From Lysobacter sp. (GTDB lineage Bacteria > Pseudomonadota > Gammaproteobacteria > Xanthomonadales > Xanthomonadaceae), in NCBI GenBank assembly GCA_027306995.1, contig DAHUXS010000013.1:451803-515802 (forward strand): a stretch of DNA of 64,000 bases, read 5' to 3'. The notes under the pieces are model-generated. The model saw only the letters and a program-made list of their open reading frames with translations. It ran no database searches and had not been told where the DNA came from. A program made the position numbers and the translations under genes. Shown here in pieces: positions 17,501 to 25,322 of the stretch; the first letter of the stretch is position 1, and the number at the start of each line of letters is the position of its first letter.

Positions 17501-18268
17501 CAAGCCGCCCGGCGGCATCTCGAATTCGTCGTCGCCCGGCAGGATGATCTGCTGCGCGAACGGATTGACGTCGACCGAGGCCGACGATTCCACCGTTTCT
17601 GCAATCGTCTTGAAGCCGACCCAGCGACCGGTGAAGCGCGACATCGCGAATCCGAGCAGGCCCATCTCGAGGATGTCCTGTACGCCGGCGGGATTGAGCA
17701 CCGGCATCATCGCGCTGACGAATTCGTGTTCGCTGCCGTGCGGCAACGTCGACGACCGGCAGGCGTGGTCGTCGGCGGCCAGGGCCAGCACGCCGCCATG
17801 CTTGGAAGTGCCGGCAGCGTTGGCGTGCTTGAACACGTCGCCGCAGCGATCCACGCCCGGACCCTTGCCGTACCACATGCCGAACACGCCATCGACCTTG
17901 GCGCCCGGGAACAGGTTGGTTTGCTGGGTGCCCCAGACCATGGTCGCGCCAAGGTCTTCGTTGAGGCCGGGCTGGAAACGCACGCCGTTCTTGTCGAGGT
18001 ATTTGCGGGCGCGCCACAGCTCGAGGTCGAAGCCGCCCAGCGGCGAGCCGCGGTAGCCGCTGACGAAGCCGGCGGTGTTCAATCCGGCGGCGGTGTCGCG
18101 CAGGCGCTGCATCATCGGCAGGCGCACCAGCGCCTGGACGCCCGACAGGTAGATGCGGCCCTCGGTGCGCGTGTATTTGTCGTCGAGGGTGTAGTCGCGG
18201 TCGTTGACGCCGTGGGTCAGGGTGCCCTTGGCGGATTCGGGGGAGGAAAGCTCTGCGGTGCTGGTCAT
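14576..18268 (-). CDS. Indolepyruvate ferredoxin oxidoreductase family protein (fused alpha/beta/gamma)
   Basis: 1230 residues from ATG 18268; the frame extends upstream to 18379 but that part is unconserved in character. It oxidatively decarboxylates 2-oxoacids such as aryl or branched-chain pyruvates to acyl-CoA using TPP and an iron-sulfur cluster. Order: N-terminal 2-oxoacid oxidoreductase domain (SGYRGSPLGGFD, 45-450), TPP-binding region with GIGCHYM and HMGGEGVTW (about 470-600), a Cys-rich ferredoxin-like segment (CEGCGDC...CNKDFSC..C, about 655-700), and a POR-gamma domain with GVGGTGVVTIGALLG (about 745-930). Single-chain form as in many Proteobacteria. Cytosolic; transcribed alone. 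Confidence 0.93.
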   Translation of the reverse strand: MTSTAELSSPESAKGTLTHGVNDRDYTLDDKYTRTEGRIYLSGVQALVRLPMMQRLRDTAAGLNTAGFVSGYRGSPLGGFDLELWRARKYLDKNGVRFQPGLNEDLGATMVWGTQQTNLFPGAKVDGVFGMWYGKGPGVDRCGDVFKHANAAGTSKHGGVLALAADDHACRSSTLPHGSEHEFVSAMMPVLNPAGVQDILEMGLLGFAMSRFTGRWVGFKTIAETVESSASVDVNPFAQQIILPGDDEFEMPPGGLNIRWPDPPLDQEMRLHRYAVKAAQAFARANKLDRVVIDSPNARLGIVTTGKSYLDVLQALEYLGLDAKACADLGIRVYKVAMTWPLEPQGIRAFARGLQDILVVEEKHSFIESQMKELFYNFDGARPSIVGKFDESGEWILPSTGELTPARIAGVIAKRIQRFHDSEQIRNVLAWMEGKEGELALPRANFPRVPHYCSGCPHNSSTKVPEGSRASAGIGCHYMVTWMDRNTDTFTHMGGEGVTWAGQANFTDTPHIFQNLGDGTYFHSGSLAIRQSIAAGVNITYKILYNDAVAMTGGQPVDGTLSVPQIAHQMLAEGVHTIALVSDDITKWTRQRYLFPKEVEFHDRRELEAVQEQLRTVKGTSVLIYDQTCATEKRRRRKRGKMVDPNKRVVINSLVCEGCGDCGEKSFCVSVLPKETEFGRKRDIDQSNCNKDFSCVEGFCPSFVTVEGGQLKKGKRANVAHRLEDLPEPRFATDLDKPWNILITGVGGTGVVTIGALLGMAGHLEAKGSSVLDQTGLAQKGGAVTTHIRIARTPNDIHAVRIAAGEADLVLGCDMVVVNDYWALSKIRAGRTSVVLNTYEAMPGTFTTRPDMQFPAADIVAAVRTALDGAAPLTVDATELATALMGDAIAANLFILGYAWQKGLVPISFEALMRAVELNGAAVAMNKTAFAWGRLAAVDMPAVIEAAGIVRNAPTKAEATPHKLPMLAPTANEGHESGLSPTATYSESEIRRVPAHFDEGVAFLPLDDARLSRSLDEVIARRVGFLTDYQDGTYAERYRGFVNNVRDFEHRHAPGSTALTEAVARYLFKLMAYKDEYEVARLYTSGEFQRRIAQQFEGDVTLKFHLAPPLFAKKDAKGRLIKKQYGPWMMKAFKQLAKLKSLRGGTFDVFGYTEERKMERQLIEDYRATIETLLKTLDAGNVGLAAEIASVPEHIRGYGHVKEANFAKAKAREAELLKEWSNPLRVVQVA

Positions 18269-18437
18269 GCGTGCGGCCTCGCGCAGGCCCGGGCGCGCCG
18301 TGGAGGCGGGGTCGGGCGTGAAGGAAAGCGCAATTTTACCAGCCTGCGGTCTTTCGACGACTCGCGGCTCGCTTACCAAGCCCGTTTAGCGAGGCCGATG
18401 CTAAGCTCCGGCCAGAGCCCAAAACAGGTGTTGGTGG

Positions 18438-19070
18438 ATGAAGACCGTACTGGTGGCAAGCTCCAAGGGTGGCGTCGGCAAGACGACACTTGCAACAAAC
18501 CTGGCCGCCCACGCGGCCGTGCACGGCAAGAATGCCGTGCTGATCGACGCCGATCCGCAGCATTCCGGGATGCGCTGGGCCGAACGCCGCGCCCATTTCG
18601 ACAACGCGGTGCTGCCGGTCGACGGCACCCGCAAGCAGTGGACCAAGCGCATTCCCGATGACACCCAGCGGGTGGTGGTCGATACCCCGGCCGGCTCCCA
18701 TCGCGACCTGCTCGACGAATTCCTCGAAAGCGCCGACGCCGTGGTGGTGCCGATCGGTCCGTCGGCGCTCGATATCGAAGCGACCGTGCATTTCCTCAAC
18801 GACCTCGCCGGCCATCCGCAGATCAAGAAGGGCAAGGTGCCGGTCGGCATCGTCGCCAACCGCCTGCGGCCGTGGACCAACGCCTCGCAGCAGGCAGTCG
18901 AGGTGATGCAGGGTTGGTCGATTCCGGTGGTCGGGCAATTGCGCGACAGCCAGGGCTACGTGATGATGGCCGGGCTGGGCCGCAGCCTCTTCGACTACAA
19001 CTCCGCGCAGATCCGCGAGCACCAGGCGGATTGGGCCCCGCTGCTGCAGTGGTTGAATCGCGCGCGCTAA
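18438..19070 (+). CDS. ParA-family ATPase
   Basis: 210 residues. Deviant Walker A K10-G-G-V-G-K15-T-T, DADPQHS after beta-2 and VVVDTPAGS as Walker B mark the ParA/MinD superfamily. The short, HTH-free form resembles orphan chromosomal ParA-like proteins (ParC/PpfA/VirC1-type cargo positioners) rather than plasmid ParA; no parB is adjacent. It positions cellular cargo on nucleoid or membrane in known cases; the cargo here is unknown. Its stop overlaps by 4 bp the stop of a convergent TonB/TolA-like gene. Confidence 0.88.
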   Translation: MKTVLVASSKGGVGKTTLATNLAAHAAVHGKNAVLIDADPQHSGMRWAERRAHFDNAVLPVDGTRKQWTKRIPDDTQRVVVDTPAGSHRDLLDEFLESADAVVVPIGPSALDIEATVHFLNDLAGHPQIKKGKVPVGIVANRLRPWTNASQQAVEVMQGWSIPVVGQLRDSQGYVMMAGLGRSLFDYNSAQIREHQADWAPLLQWLNRAR

Positions 19071-19936
19071 AAACGCGCGCTCGGATCAAAGGCGATTTCC
19101 AGGTGGCGTTGGAATAACGGTTCATAGCCTGCGTAGGGCAGCTGCGCCTGCATGGCGGCCTGTTCCAGCCGAGCGCGTTCTCGCTCGGGCAGGTCGTCGC
19201 AATGCGTCAGCAAAATCCGCGTCGCCTTTGCGGTTTTGTCGTCATTGATCTGGTCGAGCACGATCAGGCAGCCGGGCGGACTGTCGATCCCGCCTAGGGA
19301 TCGCCATTGGTTAAGGATCGCCGCGTGCACGGCGAGCAGATAGCCAGAATCGACCCGGGAGGCTGGAGCCTCCAAATCATGGGCGCCAGCACTGGCGGGA
19401 AGAGAGGCGGCCGGCCTGCCGCCATTCTTGCTGCCGGGCGGCCGCTCGATCACCTCGTTCGGCGCGGTCGTGGCGACTTGTTCCGGGATGGCATCGACGG
19501 TCGCAACGGGCGTGTTCGGCGGAAGCGGCTGGCTGGCAACTGGGGGAGTCTTGATCGTGACCTGCCGCCTGGTGGTGTCGAGAGGTAGGCGTCGCGCCGG
19601 CGTGACCACCGCTTTTGCCGCGGCTGGGCGAGCCACAAGCTCGATCCTGATTCGACCTTCTCCTTCAATGGCATTCCTCTGGCGGAAGGGCGGAGGCCAC
19701 CCTTCGCTGGCAGGCAATTGCAGGGCAAGGGCTAACGCGCACCCCTGAATCACCACGGCAGTCAGGATTGCGGCCATCCGATCGCGCGCTGGATCGTGGC
19801 TGGCGCGCGAATGTGCGCGAAATTTTGTTGCGAAGCAGCGGACATCAAGGGCGCGCGGCGCGCTTCGTTCCGTGAAATCTTGCAGCGCAGCATTCGAGCG
19901 CAGCCCATTTTTTTCAGAGTGAAATGCCATTTGCAC
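19067..19936 (-). CDS. TonB/TolA-like periplasmic-spanning protein (copy 1)
   Basis: 289 residues. Basic cytoplasmic N-terminus, one membrane helix near residues 53-75 (AAILTAVVIQGCALALALQL), a Pro/Ala-rich linker and a C-terminal globular domain of about 90 residues (from YLLAVHAAILNQWRSL). The domain resembles TolA/TonB C-termini: W-x-SL, P-G-C, C-D-D-L, L-E-x-A-A-x-x-A-Q-x-P-Y-x-G-Y-E-x-x-F. A second copy with the same signature lies at 61203-61907. Inner-membrane energy-transducer-like protein; the partner is unknown. ATG 19930 is an alternative start. Confidence 0.7.
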   Translation of the reverse strand: MQMAFHSEKNGLRSNAALQDFTERSAPRALDVRCFATKFRAHSRASHDPARDRMAAILTAVVIQGCALALALQLPASEGWPPPFRQRNAIEGEGRIRIELVARPAAAKAVVTPARRLPLDTTRRQVTIKTPPVASQPLPPNTPVATVDAIPEQVATTAPNEVIERPPGSKNGGRPAASLPASAGAHDLEAPASRVDSGYLLAVHAAILNQWRSLGGIDSPPGCLIVLDQINDDKTAKATRILLTHCDDLPERERARLEQAAMQAQLPYAGYEPLFQRHLEIAFDPSARF

Positions 19937-19961
19937 CCTCGTTCATAGCCCGAATTTGTTG

Positions 19962-19999
19962 CATTTGAATCGATCTAAATACATTTGAAACGATCCAAA
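19962..19999 (+). promoter_or_regulatory. 20-bp-spaced direct repeat upstream of GH18-like gene
   Basis: CATTTGAATCGATCTAAA (19962-19979) and CATTTGAAACGATCCAAA (19982-19999) match at 16 of 18 positions and lie two helical turns apart. Each has a partly symmetric core around CG, as LacI-family operators have. It lies 84-121 bp before the start of the GH18-like gene. Regulator unknown. Confidence 0.55.
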
Positions 20000-20082
20000 A
20001 GTTGACGTCGGAAATCGGAGAGTCGCATGTTCAGCCTGCATTTGCCGCAACAGTCCAACGAACCTTCTGTAGGAGGCAACTC

Positions 20083-22137
20083 ATGCAAGCAACGCGATCG
20101 AAGTGCTGGGGTTTTCCCGGAGTGAGACACGTCCTTTCCGGCTTGACTGCCATGGCCTTACTGCTGGGCGGCATGGCGGCCTCCATGCCGGCTTCGGCGC
20201 AATATGTCGCCGTGTATGGCGGCGATCCGGCGACCGCTGGAGATGCCACCGGGCTCAAGAACGCCGGGTGGTCCGAATACATTCTGTGGGCCGGATACAT
20301 CACGGCGTCCGGCGACCTTATCTTCAATGGCGATGGCAGCAGCAGCGCCTACGCATTGGTGAGCAATGGCACCTATGTGGGCAATACCAACTGGCCCAAT
20401 CTGTCCAGCCACATCACCACCATGAAGCAAGGCGCGGTGAAGCGCATTTCGCTAGCCATCTATCCGTCCAGTTTTTCCACCATCCAGACCTTGGTCAGCA
20501 ATAGCGGGACCGGCCCCAGCAGTCCGCTGTACAAGACCTTTGCGGCGCTGAAGGCCAATCTTGCGGTCGATGCCATCGACATGGATGACGAGGGCAACTA
20601 CAACGCAAGCTCCGTCACGGCGTTTTCGGTAATGCTGGGAAACCTGGGCTACAAGGTCTCGATGGCGCCCTATACCAATTCCTCGTACTGGACATCGCTG
20701 GTCTCGAGCATCAACTCGCAGAAGCCGGGCACGGTCGACCTGATCCACCTCCAGGCCTATGACGGCGGTGCGTCGAACAGCCCGTGCTCGGGCTGGAACT
20801 TCGGTAGCGTTCCGGTGATCGCCGGTGACTGGGATCAGCACGATTCTCCGACCTTCCAGTCGAAATTCGCCGGGTGGCATGCCCAATGCAATACCCAGGG
20901 CGGGTTCCTGTACCAGTACCACGACAACAGGAGCGGTAACGACTACAGCTACGCCTATTCGAACGGCACCGCCTACTTCGCCCAGGCGATTGCCGCCGGC
21001 ATTGGCCAGACGGTGCCGGCAAATGTGCCGAACAGAATCGCCATATGGACGGATAGCACTGGTTATGACATCTACGGGGTCGGTGGTGGCCGCGGCACCG
21101 GTCTGGATGGAAGCGGCTGGTCCTATTCCGCGAGCCAGCTCGGTTCGTCGATCACCTGGGGCAGTACTACGTTCACGCTCGCTGCTCCGAACCAGCTCAA
21201 TGCGTGGAGCAATACCGCGATCCCGCTGACCAATGGCAACTATTACACCCTGCGTCTGCTGGGCACCGCCACGTCGGGCAACCAGGCGAACCAGACCTTC
21301 ACGGTGAAATATACGGATGGCACCAGCGCCAGCTTCACCCAAAGTTTGAGTGATTGGTTTTCGTCGTCAACGTATTCGGGCGAGTCGGTGGTGAAAACGA
21401 TGAGCTACCGCAACAAATACGACGGCACCACGAACAGCGGCACGCTTCATCTGTACGGCTATGCGTTCGCGATCGATGGCACCAAGACGGTCGCGAGCGT
21501 GACGCTGCCGGCCAACGGCAACGTGGAAGTGCTCGCCTACGCCCTGGACTCCACGCCACCGCCACCGCCACCGCCGAGCGGAACGCAGGTCAACCTGGGG
21601 TCGTTCTTCAATCGCGGTGGCATCTATACCGATGGCACGAAATTCGGCTCGTGCTTCGTCAGTTGCAGCGGCGGCGGCTTGGACAACGGGGGCTACGCTT
21701 ATTCATCCAGCCTGCTCGGGCCCTCGACCATGCTCAATGGCGTCGTCTTCAACTATGGAGCGGCGAACACGAACAATGATGTCAGTGCGGCGGCTCAGAC
21801 GATCACGTTGCCGGCCGGCCAGTTCTCCTCTCTGAAGATCATGGGAACCGCGGTGGGTGGACCCCAGACCGCGCAAGCATTCGTCGTGACCTACGCGGAC
21901 GGCACCACGGCGACCTTCACCCAGAGCCTGAGCGACTGGTACACATCGCAAAACTACGCAGGAGAAACCAGGGCGGTTCAGATGGCTTATCGTGACACCA
22001 ACAACGGGGGACGCGACACCCGCATCTTCAACCTCTACAACTACTCTTTTGCGTTGAACAGCACGAAGTCGGTCCAGAGCATCAAGCTGCCGAACAATGC
22101 GAATGTGCAGATCCTTGCCATGACGCTCGTGCCGTAA
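20083..22137 (+). CDS. Secreted GH18-like glycoside hydrolase with two C-terminal modules
   Basis: 684 residues from ATG 20083, chosen for the AGGAGG ribosome site; the frame is open upstream to 20002. Signal peptide ends near ASAQ. The N-terminal barrel-like domain (about 40-310) carries D163-A-I-D166-M-D168-D-E170, an exact fit to the GH18 catalytic motif DxxDxDxE, after VDLxx-type strands. Two related beta modules follow (about 320-495 and 510-684), separated by a PPPPPPP linker; each has Y-T/A-D-G-T-x-A-x-F-T-Q-S-L-S-D-W and ends in a V-x-V/I-L-A strand. Predicted extracellular chitin/GlcNAc-polymer hydrolase, next to the nag genes. Confidence 0.78.
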   Translation: MQATRSKCWGFPGVRHVLSGLTAMALLLGGMAASMPASAQYVAVYGGDPATAGDATGLKNAGWSEYILWAGYITASGDLIFNGDGSSSAYALVSNGTYVGNTNWPNLSSHITTMKQGAVKRISLAIYPSSFSTIQTLVSNSGTGPSSPLYKTFAALKANLAVDAIDMDDEGNYNASSVTAFSVMLGNLGYKVSMAPYTNSSYWTSLVSSINSQKPGTVDLIHLQAYDGGASNSPCSGWNFGSVPVIAGDWDQHDSPTFQSKFAGWHAQCNTQGGFLYQYHDNRSGNDYSYAYSNGTAYFAQAIAAGIGQTVPANVPNRIAIWTDSTGYDIYGVGGGRGTGLDGSGWSYSASQLGSSITWGSTTFTLAAPNQLNAWSNTAIPLTNGNYYTLRLLGTATSGNQANQTFTVKYTDGTSASFTQSLSDWFSSSTYSGESVVKTMSYRNKYDGTTNSGTLHLYGYAFAIDGTKTVASVTLPANGNVEVLAYALDSTPPPPPPPSGTQVNLGSFFNRGGIYTDGTKFGSCFVSCSGGGLDNGGYAYSSSLLGPSTMLNGVVFNYGAANTNNDVSAAAQTITLPAGQFSSLKIMGTAVGGPQTAQAFVVTYADGTTATFTQSLSDWYTSQNYAGETRAVQMAYRDTNNGGRDTRIFNLYNYSFALNSTKSVQSIKLPNNANVQILAMTLVP

Positions 22138-22149
22138 CAATCGACGCAG

Positions 22150-22178
22150 ACGCTGGCAATCGCGACGATCGCCAGCGT
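22150..22178 (+). terminator. Stem-loop after GH18-like gene
   Basis: ACGCTGGC (22150-22157) pairs with GCCAGCGT (22171-22178), followed by GTTTCCC. A weak T tract makes this a probable but imperfect terminator or RNA-stabilising hairpin. Confidence 0.5.
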
Positions 22179-22206
22179 GTTTCCCTGCATTCCGTGTCCC
22201 TGGAAG

Positions 22207-22230
22207 AGCCCCGGTAGTACGGGGCTTTTT
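22207..22230 (+). terminator. Intrinsic terminator between GH18-like gene and nagA
   Basis: AGCCCCG-GTAGTA-CGGGGCT followed by TTTT (to 22230): a 7-bp stem with T tract on the plus strand, between convergent genes. Confidence 0.8.
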
Positions 22231-22251
22231 CATTGGGCTCAACTACGCGAA

Positions 22252-23382
22252 TCAGCGCCCGTCGATCCACGTTCCCCTGACCTGCAGGTCGCGGTCGAGC
22301 CACGCCAGGTCGGCACGGTAGCCGGGCGCGATCTTCCCGAGTTCGTCGCCCAGCCGGAGGAATTCCGCCGGATATTGCGCGGCCATGCGGCAGGCTTCGT
22401 CCAGCGGCAGGCCGAGGCGTTGCACGGTGTTGCGCACCGCGCCGGCCATGTCGAGCGCCGAGCCGGCGAGCCCGCCTTCGGCGGTGGTGCACTTGCCGTC
22501 GCGGCAGGTCATCGGAATGCCGTAGAGGGTGAAGTCCTCGCGTTCGCCGCCGACTGGCGGCATCGCGTCGGTGACCAGCATCATCTTGCCGCGCGGTTTG
22601 GCGGCGATGGCGATGCGCAGCGGCGCGTCGTCGACGTGATAGCCGTCGACGATGATTCCGCACCAGCTGTCGGGATCGTCGATCGAGGCGCCGACCCCGC
22701 CCGGCGCGCGGCTGCCCATCGGCGTCATTGCGTTGAACAGATGGGTGACGCCACGGACGCCAGCGGCGAAGGCATCGCTCAATTGTTCGTACGTGGCCGC
22801 AGTGTGCCCGGCGCAGACCAGCACACCGCGTTCGGCCAGGGCATGCAGCGTTTCCGTGGCGAAACGTTCCGGGGCCAGCGTGACCATGGTCGCGCCGTTG
22901 GCGAGCGAAGCGACGAGATCGAGCTCCGAGGCGTCCGGGGTGTGGAACTTGTGCGGATCGTGCACGCCCTTGCGCGCTTCGGCCAGCCACGGGCCTTCGA
23001 GATGGATGCCGAGCACACCCGGGACGCCTTGTTCGATCGCGTCATGCACGGCGGCGATCGCATCGCGCATCACCGACACGTCGTCGCTGATCAGCGTCGG
23101 CATCAGGCCGGTGGTGCCGTACTTGCGGTGCGCTTCGGCGATGCGACGCACGCCGTCGACCGTCGGCGTGTCGTTGAGCAGGACGTCGCCGCCACCGTTG
23201 ACTTGCGTATCGATGAAGCCGGGGACGAGGAAGCCGTCCTCGAGATCAACCACCGTCGCGCCGGCGACATGCAGGCCGCGCGCGAGGACGACGATGCGCC
23301 CCTCTTCGACCAGCACGTCGAGGCCGCGTTCGAAGCCGCGCGGCGTGAGGACTTGTCCATTGCGGAAGACGAGTGCGTTCAT
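22252..23382 (-). CDS. nagA: N-acetylglucosamine-6-phosphate deacetylase
   Basis: 376 residues from ATG 23382. Amidohydrolase fold: VDLEDGFLVPGFIDTQVNGGGD in place of the classical H-x-H site, the HLEGPW block with catalytic Glu, VCAGHTAATYEQ with metal-binding His, VTHLFNAMTPMGSRAPG and the catalytic Asp in LVTDAMPP. It converts GlcNAc-6-P to glucosamine-6-P and acetate in the cytosol. It lies 4 bp downstream of nagB-II in a GntR-SIS-NagA operon. Confidence 0.95.
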   Translation of the reverse strand: MNALVFRNGQVLTPRGFERGLDVLVEEGRIVVLARGLHVAGATVVDLEDGFLVPGFIDTQVNGGGDVLLNDTPTVDGVRRIAEAHRKYGTTGLMPTLISDDVSVMRDAIAAVHDAIEQGVPGVLGIHLEGPWLAEARKGVHDPHKFHTPDASELDLVASLANGATMVTLAPERFATETLHALAERGVLVCAGHTAATYEQLSDAFAAGVRGVTHLFNAMTPMGSRAPGGVGASIDDPDSWCGIIVDGYHVDDAPLRIAIAAKPRGKMMLVTDAMPPVGGEREDFTLYGIPMTCRDGKCTTAEGGLAGSALDMAGAVRNTVQRLGLPLDEACRMAAQYPAEFLRLGDELGKIAPGYRADLAWLDRDLQVRGTWIDGR

Positions 23383-23386
23383 GACA

Positions 23387-24430
23387 TCAGACCGTTTCGG
23401 TGACTTTGTTGAGATGCGGCGGCACGTCGGGATTGTGGCCGCGCGCGATCGCCAATGCATTGGCGGCGCGATAGAACGCCTGCACCGTCAGCAGTGGCGT
23501 CACCGCGGGATGCGGCGAGCGCGGCAATGGCAGCACGCCATCGCCGATCGTGCCCGGTCGCGCCAGCCAGACCGGAGCGCCGCGGGCGCGGAACTCCTCG
23601 GCGACCGCCGCAGTGCTGGCGCCGGTGTCGTCGTCCTGCGCGAACACCAGCACCGGGAAATCGGGGCCGACGATCGCCATCGGGCCATGCTTCACTTCCG
23701 CCGACGAGAACGCCTCGGCGTGCAGGCCGCAGGTTTCCTTGAACTTGAGCGCGGCTTCCTGCGCGGCGGCGAGTCCGAGCCCGCGCCCGATCACGAACAG
23801 GCTGCGCGCCAGGCGCAAGCCGCCAACCAGCGACGACCAATCCTCCCGCCAGGCATCGCGCAGTGCGTCGGGCAGCGATTGCGTTGCCGCCAGCAGGTCG
23901 ACGTCGCCGCTCCAGTGTGCGGTGAGTTGCAGCAGCGCCGCCAGCGAACACAGATAGCTCTTGGTCGCGGCCACGCTGTTCTCTGGCCCCGCGTGCAGCG
24001 GGATCACGGTGTCGGCGAGCTTGGCCAGCGGCGAATCGGCGACGTTGACCAGCGCAACCACCATGGCGCCGGCGGCCTTGGCGATTTCGGCGTTGCGCAG
24101 CAGGTCGGGACTCTTGCCCGATTGCGAGATGGCGATGAACAGCGCACCTTCGAGTTTCGGCGCGACCGCGTACACCGATCCCACCGATGGCGAAGCCGAT
24201 GCGGTCACGAGGCCGAGCGTGGTCTCGAACAGGTATTTGCCATAGGTGGCGGCGTGGTCGGAACTGCCGCGCGCGCAGGTGACGATGAAGCGCGGCGGTT
24301 GCGCACGCAGTCGCGTGACCAGCGCCTCGATCGCCGGGGCGTTGGCGGCGAACTGGCGGGCCACGGCGTCGGCGGTTTCCGCGGCCTCCGCGTGCATCTG
24401 GGTGGTGTCGGGATCGGGCAGTCGAGTCAT
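23387..24430 (-). CDS. nagB-II: SIS-domain glucosamine-6-phosphate deaminase (NagB-II)
   Basis: 347 residues from ATG 24430; the frame extends to 24541 over the start of the upstream gene. Two SIS domains: ARGSSDHAATYGKYLFE and A-I-S-Q-S-G-K-S-P-D in the first, VIGRGLGLAAAQEAALKFKETCGLHAEA and EVKHGP in the second, ending in P-H-L-N-K-V-T-E-T-V as GlmS-like isomerases do. No glutaminase domain. It would convert glucosamine-6-P to fructose-6-P and ammonia, replacing the unrelated NagB. Operonic with nagA (4-bp gap). Confidence 0.93.
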   Translation of the reverse strand: MTRLPDPDTTQMHAEAAETADAVARQFAANAPAIEALVTRLRAQPPRFIVTCARGSSDHAATYGKYLFETTLGLVTASASPSVGSVYAVAPKLEGALFIAISQSGKSPDLLRNAEIAKAAGAMVVALVNVADSPLAKLADTVIPLHAGPENSVAATKSYLCSLAALLQLTAHWSGDVDLLAATQSLPDALRDAWREDWSSLVGGLRLARSLFVIGRGLGLAAAQEAALKFKETCGLHAEAFSSAEVKHGPMAIVGPDFPVLVFAQDDDTGASTAAVAEEFRARGAPVWLARPGTIGDGVLPLPRSPHPAVTPLLTVQAFYRAANALAIARGHNPDVPPHLNKVTETV

Positions 24431-24461
24431 CGGGTTCGATTCGGAAAAGAAGAAAGTGGAA

Positions 24462-25205
24462 TCATTCGGCGTGCAGCTCGGCCACGAAGTCGTAGGCATC
24501 GCCGCGGTAGAAGGAACGGGTGAACTCGACCACGCGGCCATCGGCCAGGAAGGCGCGGCGTTCGATGAACAATCCCGGGCTGCCTTCCGGCAACTGCATC
24601 AGGCGCGCCTGCTCGGCGTCGAAGGCGATCGCGCGCAGTCGCTGCAATGCCCGCACCGGACGGATGCCGCGCGCGGCGAAGGCTTCGTACAACGACGGGC
24701 CGATTTCGGCGGAATCGGGCAGCACCGATTGCGGCACCGTGGTGCGTTCGAGCGCCAGCGGTTGTCCGGAGGCGGTGCGCAGGCGGTAGCTGCGCACCAC
24801 CAGCGCGCCGGGCGACAGGTTGAGCGCCATCGCTTCTTCCGGCGTGACTTCGCCGATGCCGTGTTCGATCACTTGCGAGCGCGGATCGAGGCCGCGCGCG
24901 CGCAGGTCGTTGGTGAAGCTGGTGAGCAGCGAGAACGATTTGACGATGCGCTCGGCGACGAAGGTTCCGGCGCCCTGGCGCTGCACCAGTAAACCTTCGG
25001 CAACCAGTCCCGAGATCGCCTTGCGCACTGTGACACGCGAGACATCGAGCAATTTCGCCAGATCGCGTTCGCCGGGCAGGGCCTGCTGCGGCTCCAGCTC
25101 GCCGTTCTCGATCGCGTGTTGCAGGGTCCGCCGCAGGTGCTGGTAGGCCGGCGCCCGGCGGGCGTCGCGCTGGCGCTGGAATTCGGCGGCGAGATAGGGT
25201 TCCAT
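24462..25205 (-). CDS. nagQ: GntR/HutC-family regulator (NagQ-like)
   Basis: 247 residues from ATG 25205; the frame is open to 25301 but would run through the operator sites. Winged helix (about 20-85: LAKLLDVSRVTVRKAISGLV..LLVQRQGAGTFVA) and UTRA effector domain (about 100-240: S.LTSFTNDLRARG, LERTTVP, ERRAFLADGRVVEFTRSFYRGD). First gene of the nagQ-nagB-II-nagA operon and divergent from a HAD gene, with paired sites between them. Probable effector is a GlcNAc- or glucosamine-phosphate. Confidence 0.92.
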   Translation of the reverse strand: MEPYLAAEFQRQRDARRAPAYQHLRRTLQHAIENGELEPQQALPGERDLAKLLDVSRVTVRKAISGLVAEGLLVQRQGAGTFVAERIVKSFSLLTSFTNDLRARGLDPRSQVIEHGIGEVTPEEAMALNLSPGALVVRSYRLRTASGQPLALERTTVPQSVLPDSAEIGPSLYEAFAARGIRPVRALQRLRAIAFDAEQARLMQLPEGSPGLFIERRAFLADGRVVEFTRSFYRGDAYDFVAELHAE

Positions 25206-25214
25206 CCAGAAACA

Positions 25215-25232
25215 ATACCAATGAGATACCAA
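25215..25232 (-). promoter_or_regulatory. GntR (NagQ-like) box 1
   Basis: On the minus strand, TTGGTAT-CTCA-TTGGTAT: two 7-bp direct repeats spaced by 4 bp, just upstream of nagQ. A matching site in the opposite orientation lies at 25262-25279. Position and pairing fit a GntR operator controlling both divergent units. Confidence 0.75.
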
Positions 25233-25261
25233 AATGGCAAATAATGGCCGTATTGTGACAA

Positions 25262-25279
25262 TTGGTATTTGATTGGTCT
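25262..25279 (+). promoter_or_regulatory. GntR (NagQ-like) box 2
   Basis: TTGGTAT-TTGA-TTGGTCT on the plus strand: same arrangement as box 1, with one change in the second half. It is centred about 47 bp from box 1, and lies 44 bp before the HAD gene start. Confidence 0.75.
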
Positions 25280-25322
25280 GATTCGTGCTAGGATGATCCA
25301 TCGCGACAAATCAGGAGTCCAG

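Noticed and set aside
14669..18661. 1330-codon plus-strand ORF opposite the indolepyruvate oxidoreductase
   Set aside because: Antisense shadow: Arg/His/Asp-rich, no recognisable motif, and the minus-strand frame carries complete enzyme domains. It also overlaps the parA gene out of frame.
18438..19936. ParA plus neighbour as a plasmid-type partition locus
   Set aside because: The adjacent protein is a membrane-anchored TonB/TolA-like protein on the other strand, not a ParB, and no parS-like repeats were seen.
20002..20082. Upstream extension of the GH18-like frame
   Set aside because: The extension lacks a signal sequence, whereas ATG 20083 has an AGGAGG site and a proper signal peptide.
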